Part shown: positions 62,082 through 64,000 of the stretch, piece after piece
How positions within the stretch are numbered: position 1 is the stretch's first letter
How the letters are laid out: each line of letters opens with the position of its first letter
NCBI RefSeq assembly: GCF_033845285.1
Contig: NZ_JAWXCX010000001.1
Span: 62,001 to 126,000, forward strand
Source: Marinococcus sp. PL1-022
GTDB taxonomy: Bacteria > Bacillota > Bacilli > Bacillales > Marinococcaceae
DNA: 64,000 nucleotides
Reading direction: 5' to 3'
Program-made: the position numbers and the translations under genes
Notes under the pieces: generated by a model
Database searches by the model: none
What the model was told of the DNA's origin: nothing
The model's input: only the letters and a program-made list of their open reading frames with translations

Positions 62082-63428
62082 ATGGGGAAATATTTTGGTA
62101 CAGACGGAGTCAGGGGTGTTGCCAATACAGAACTGACACCGGAATTTGCTTTCCGGCTCGGACGTGCTGGCGGTTATTTGTTAACGAAGGATCATGAACA
62201 TCCAAAAGTATTAATAGGCAAGGATACGCGGATCAGCGGGGAAATGCTTGAAGGAGCGATGGTCGCGGGTCTTCTTTCCATTGGAGTGGAAGTGATGCGT
62301 CTTGGAACCATTACTACGCCGGGAGTGGCTTATTTAACTAAGGCAGTCAGTGCTCAGGCAGGGATTATGATTTCCGCTTCCCATAACCCGGTGGCAGATA
62401 ACGGCATTAAGTTTTTCGGAGCAGATGGCTTCAAGCTGAACGACGATCAGGAAGCGGAAATCGAGCGCCACCTCGAAGGAGACGACCAGATGCCCCGCCC
62501 GGTGGGAGGGCAGCTTGGAAGCGTTAATGATTATTTTGAGGGCCGTCAGAAATATCTCCAGTTTTTGAAGAATACAGTCAGTGAGGACTTCTCGAGTCTG
62601 CACATCGCTCTTGACTGTGCAAATGGGGCTGCTTCTTCTTTAGCTCCGCATTTAATGGCAGATCTTGAGGCTGATATTTCTACTATTGGAAACAACCCGG
62701 ATGGAATTAATATTAATGAGGGTGTTGGCTCTACGCATCCGGAAGCTTTGGCTGCCTTCGTCGTTGAAAAAGGAGCGGACCTTGGTCTTGCCTTTGACGG
62801 CGACGCAGACCGGCTGATTGCTGTAGATGAGAACGGGAACATTGTTGATGGCGATCAGATTATGTATATCTGTGGCAAGCATTTGAAGCAGGAGCTGATG
62901 CTGAACAAAAACACGGTAGTAACGACGATTATGAGCAACATAGGCCTGCATAAATCCCTGCAGGAGATTGATGTTGAAACGGTGCAGACAAAAGTTGGAG
63001 ACCGCCACGTCATGGAAGAAATGAGGGCAAATGGGTACAGCCTGGGAGGAGAGCAGTCCGGGCACCTGATTTTTCTTGACTTGACCACCACAGGGGATGG
63101 AATGCTGAGCGCACTGCAGCTCGTGGATATGGTAAAAAAATCGGGCAAAAAATTATCAGAGCTTGCCGCTGAAATGCCGAGATTTCCACAAAAGCTGGTC
63201 AATGTCCGCGTGACGGATAAATACGAGGTGGAAAATAATCCAAAGGTTAAAGAAGTAATAGACCGGATCGAAGCGGAAACCGGAAACAAAGGAAGAATCC
63301 TTGTGCGCCCTTCCGGCACCGAACCACTCGTCCGGGTGATGGCAGAGGCTGAAACAGAAGAGCTGTGCAACAATTACGTAAAAGAAATTGCTGACGTAGT
63401 TCAGGCAGAAATGGGCCTGGATAAATAA
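62082..63428 (+). CDS. glmM: Phosphoglucosamine mutase
   Basis: 448 residues. The phosphoserine loop is [20 protein letters not shown] (about 97-116), the metal site is [13 protein letters not shown] (about 238-250), sugar-binding GEQSGHLIF and phosphate-binding [15 protein letters not shown]. It converts glucosamine-6-phosphate to glucosamine-1-phosphate for UDP-GlcNAc. Also a known inhibitor partner of CdaA. Start ATG at 62082 behind AAAGGAGAG. Terminated at 63434-63468. Confidence 0.97.
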   Translation: MGKYFGTDGVRGVANTELTPEFAFRLGRAGGYLLTKDHEHPKVLIGKDTRISGEMLEGAMVAGLLSIGVEVMRLGTITTPGVAYLTKAVSAQAGIMISASHNPVADNGIKFFGADGFKLNDDQEAEIERHLEGDDQMPRPVGGQLGSVNDYFEGRQKYLQFLKNTVSEDFSSLHIALDCANGAASSLAPHLMADLEADISTIGNNPDGININEGVGSTHPEALAAFVVEKGADLGLAFDGDADRLIAVDENGNIVDGDQIMYICGKHLKQELMLNKNTVVTTIMSNIGLHKSLQEIDVETVQTKVGDRHVMEEMRANGYSLGGEQSGHLIFLDLTTTGDGMLSALQLVDMVKKSGKKLSELAAEMPRFPQKLVNVRVTDKYEVENNPKVKEVIDRIEAETGNKGRILVRPSGTEPLVRVMAEAETEELCNNYVKEIADVVQAEMGLDK

Positions 63429-63433
63429 GTAAA

Positions 63434-63470
63434 GAATGCCGGGTGGCAGAGCCCGGCGTTCTTTAGGTTT
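63434..63470 (+). terminator. Terminator after glmM
   Basis: GAATGCCGGG (63434-63443) pairs with CCCGGCGTTC (63452-63461), followed by TTTAGGTTT. Confidence 0.8.
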
Positions 63471-63598
63471 AAAATATAATAATTTCGGTAACGGTCATGC
63501 GGTGTGTAACTTTTTTATGTAAATTGCGACTAATATTAAGTGTTTCTTAAAAAGAGGAAATATACATATTTGCATGAAAAAATTTCACAATTTCACAA

Positions 63599-63627
63599 TT
63601 GATTACAGCAAGCAGATAGCGTATTAT
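63599..63627 (+). promoter_or_regulatory. Promoter of glmS
   Basis: TTGATT (63599-63604), 17 nt, TATTAT (63622-63627), about 50 nt before the ribozyme cleavage site. Confidence 0.75.
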
Positions 63628-63678
63628 TATGTATAAATCTAGTGAAGAAAGGAGCAGGAGTAAAGTTTCATTATTGAA

Positions 63679-63870
63679 GCGCTAGGACTGTTTTGGAACG
63701 AAAAACAGAACAGTTGACGAGGTGGAGGTTTATCGATTAATCGGCGGATGCCTCCCGGCTGCATGTCTCAGCTGAAAGTGCTGGCTTAAATCATGAAGGC
63801 GACTTCGTGGCTAAAGGCCAGGACAAAGGCATGAAACTGGAAAATGAAATCGTGAAAGAGCACCCGTGAA
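63679..63870 (+). ncRNA. glmS ribozyme-riboswitch
   Basis: The GCGC start after the cleavage dinucleotide (cut expected between A63678 and G63679), GACGAGGTGGAGGTTTATCG and ATTAATCGGCGGATGCCTCC match the core helices P1-P2.2 of the glmS ribozyme, and AAATCATGAAGGCGACTTCG..GACAAAGGCATGAAAC corresponds to P3-P4. It cleaves itself when glucosamine-6-phosphate binds, lowering glmS mRNA. The 3' limit is approximate. Confidence 0.93.
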
Positions 63871-63902
63871 AACAACACCAATAAAAAAATTAAACGAGAC
63901 GA

Positions 63903-63946
63903 GTGGGGCATCAGTAAATGTCCCGCGACATATGCTCATGCCCCGC
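63903..63946 (+). promoter_or_regulatory. Hairpin between glmS ribozyme and ribosome site
   Basis: GTGGGGCAT (63903-63911) pairs with ATGCCCCGC (63938-63946, one G-T), with an inner ATGTC/GACAT stem. It ends seven bases before the glmS AGGAGG and has no T tail, so it is more likely a processing or translation element than a terminator. Confidence 0.5.
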
Positions 63947-63969
63947 CGGTTATAGGAGGGTATCCACGT

Positions 63970-64000
63970 ATGTGTGGAATTGTAGGATATATTGGAAATG
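63970..64000 (+). CDS. glmS: Glutamine-fructose-6-phosphate aminotransferase, N-terminal fragment
   Basis: ATG at 63970 behind TATAGGAGGG; the visible residues MCGIVGYIGN give the catalytic Cys2 of class II glutamine amidotransferases. The gene runs off the window. It is preceded by the glmS ribozyme, and follows glmM as in B. subtilis, so GlmS makes the glucosamine-6-phosphate used by GlmM. Confidence 0.96.
   Translation, partial: MCGIVGYIGN

Overview
The window is chromosomal DNA of a low-to-moderate GC Firmicute, almost certainly a Bacillaceae member. Evidence: Bacillus-type 16S/23S/5S genes, consensus sigma-A promoters, strong AGGAGG ribosome sites, and the order rrn ... sigW-rsiW-cdaA-cdaR-glmM-glmS as in Bacillus subtilis. 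Exported proteins are very rich in Asp/Glu/Ser (the 10124 lipoprotein, 20459 NlpC-like protein, 46268 VanY lipoprotein, CdaR tail), which suggests a halophilic or haloalkaliphilic relative. The species assignment is inference.

Layout. 1-1000: end of a gene and a HAD hydrolase. 1160-6520: an rRNA operon with tandem promoters, no tRNA in its 16S-23S spacer, and tRNA-Thr(GGT) behind it on its own promoter. 6700-17540: small single genes (poly-gamma-glutamate hydrolase family, two GNATs, deoxynucleoside kinase, M23 peptidase, SurA-like lipoprotein, two EamA transporters, ywnA/ywnB-like pair, CDF exporter, YdcF-like protein). 17544-25420: formaldehyde dehydrogenase with divergent HxlR regulator, two cell-wall proteins, an NRAMP-like transporter and a Lon-like protease. 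25480-31360: a LacI-controlled catabolic operon (aldehyde dehydrogenase, unknown protein, 32-residue membrane peptide, Na+ symporter, Fe-alcohol dehydrogenase). 31398-44490: Fur-linked siderophore-binding lipoprotein, mtnE, dhaKLM, Bcr/CflA transporter, a three-gene unit of two related membrane proteins around a Gfo/Idh/MocA oxidoreductase, M42 peptidase, Y-family polymerase, MarR regulator, zinc-ribbon peptide and MBL hydrolase. 44536-46140: motAB behind a sigma-D-like promoter. 46268-52885: VanY carboxypeptidase, the 2-methylcitrate operon with its GntR regulator, and an MFS transporter. 53209-56845: operon of alpha/beta hydrolase, membrane-anchored Mur ligase and Ddl. 56900-57720: seven tRNAs. 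57806-64000: Spo0E-like phosphatase, sigW-rsiW, cdaA-cdaR-glmM, and the glmS ribozyme followed by the start of glmS.

Common threads are envelope maintenance (M23, amidase, NlpC-like, VanY, Ddl/Mur ligase, sigW/rsiW, c-di-AMP/GlmM/GlmS) and catabolism of aldehydes, dihydroxyacetone and propionate. The observations I would check first are: an mRNA hairpin that seems to bring a distant Shine-Dalgarno next to the M23 peptidase start codon; a terminator-like hairpin containing the amidase ribosome site; an NlpC/P60 protein lacking its catalytic Cys; a Mur ligase whose substrate domain is replaced by membrane segments; an NRAMP protein lacking all three signature metal ligands; an anti-sigma factor with a decayed zinc motif; and a frameshifted small membrane gene.
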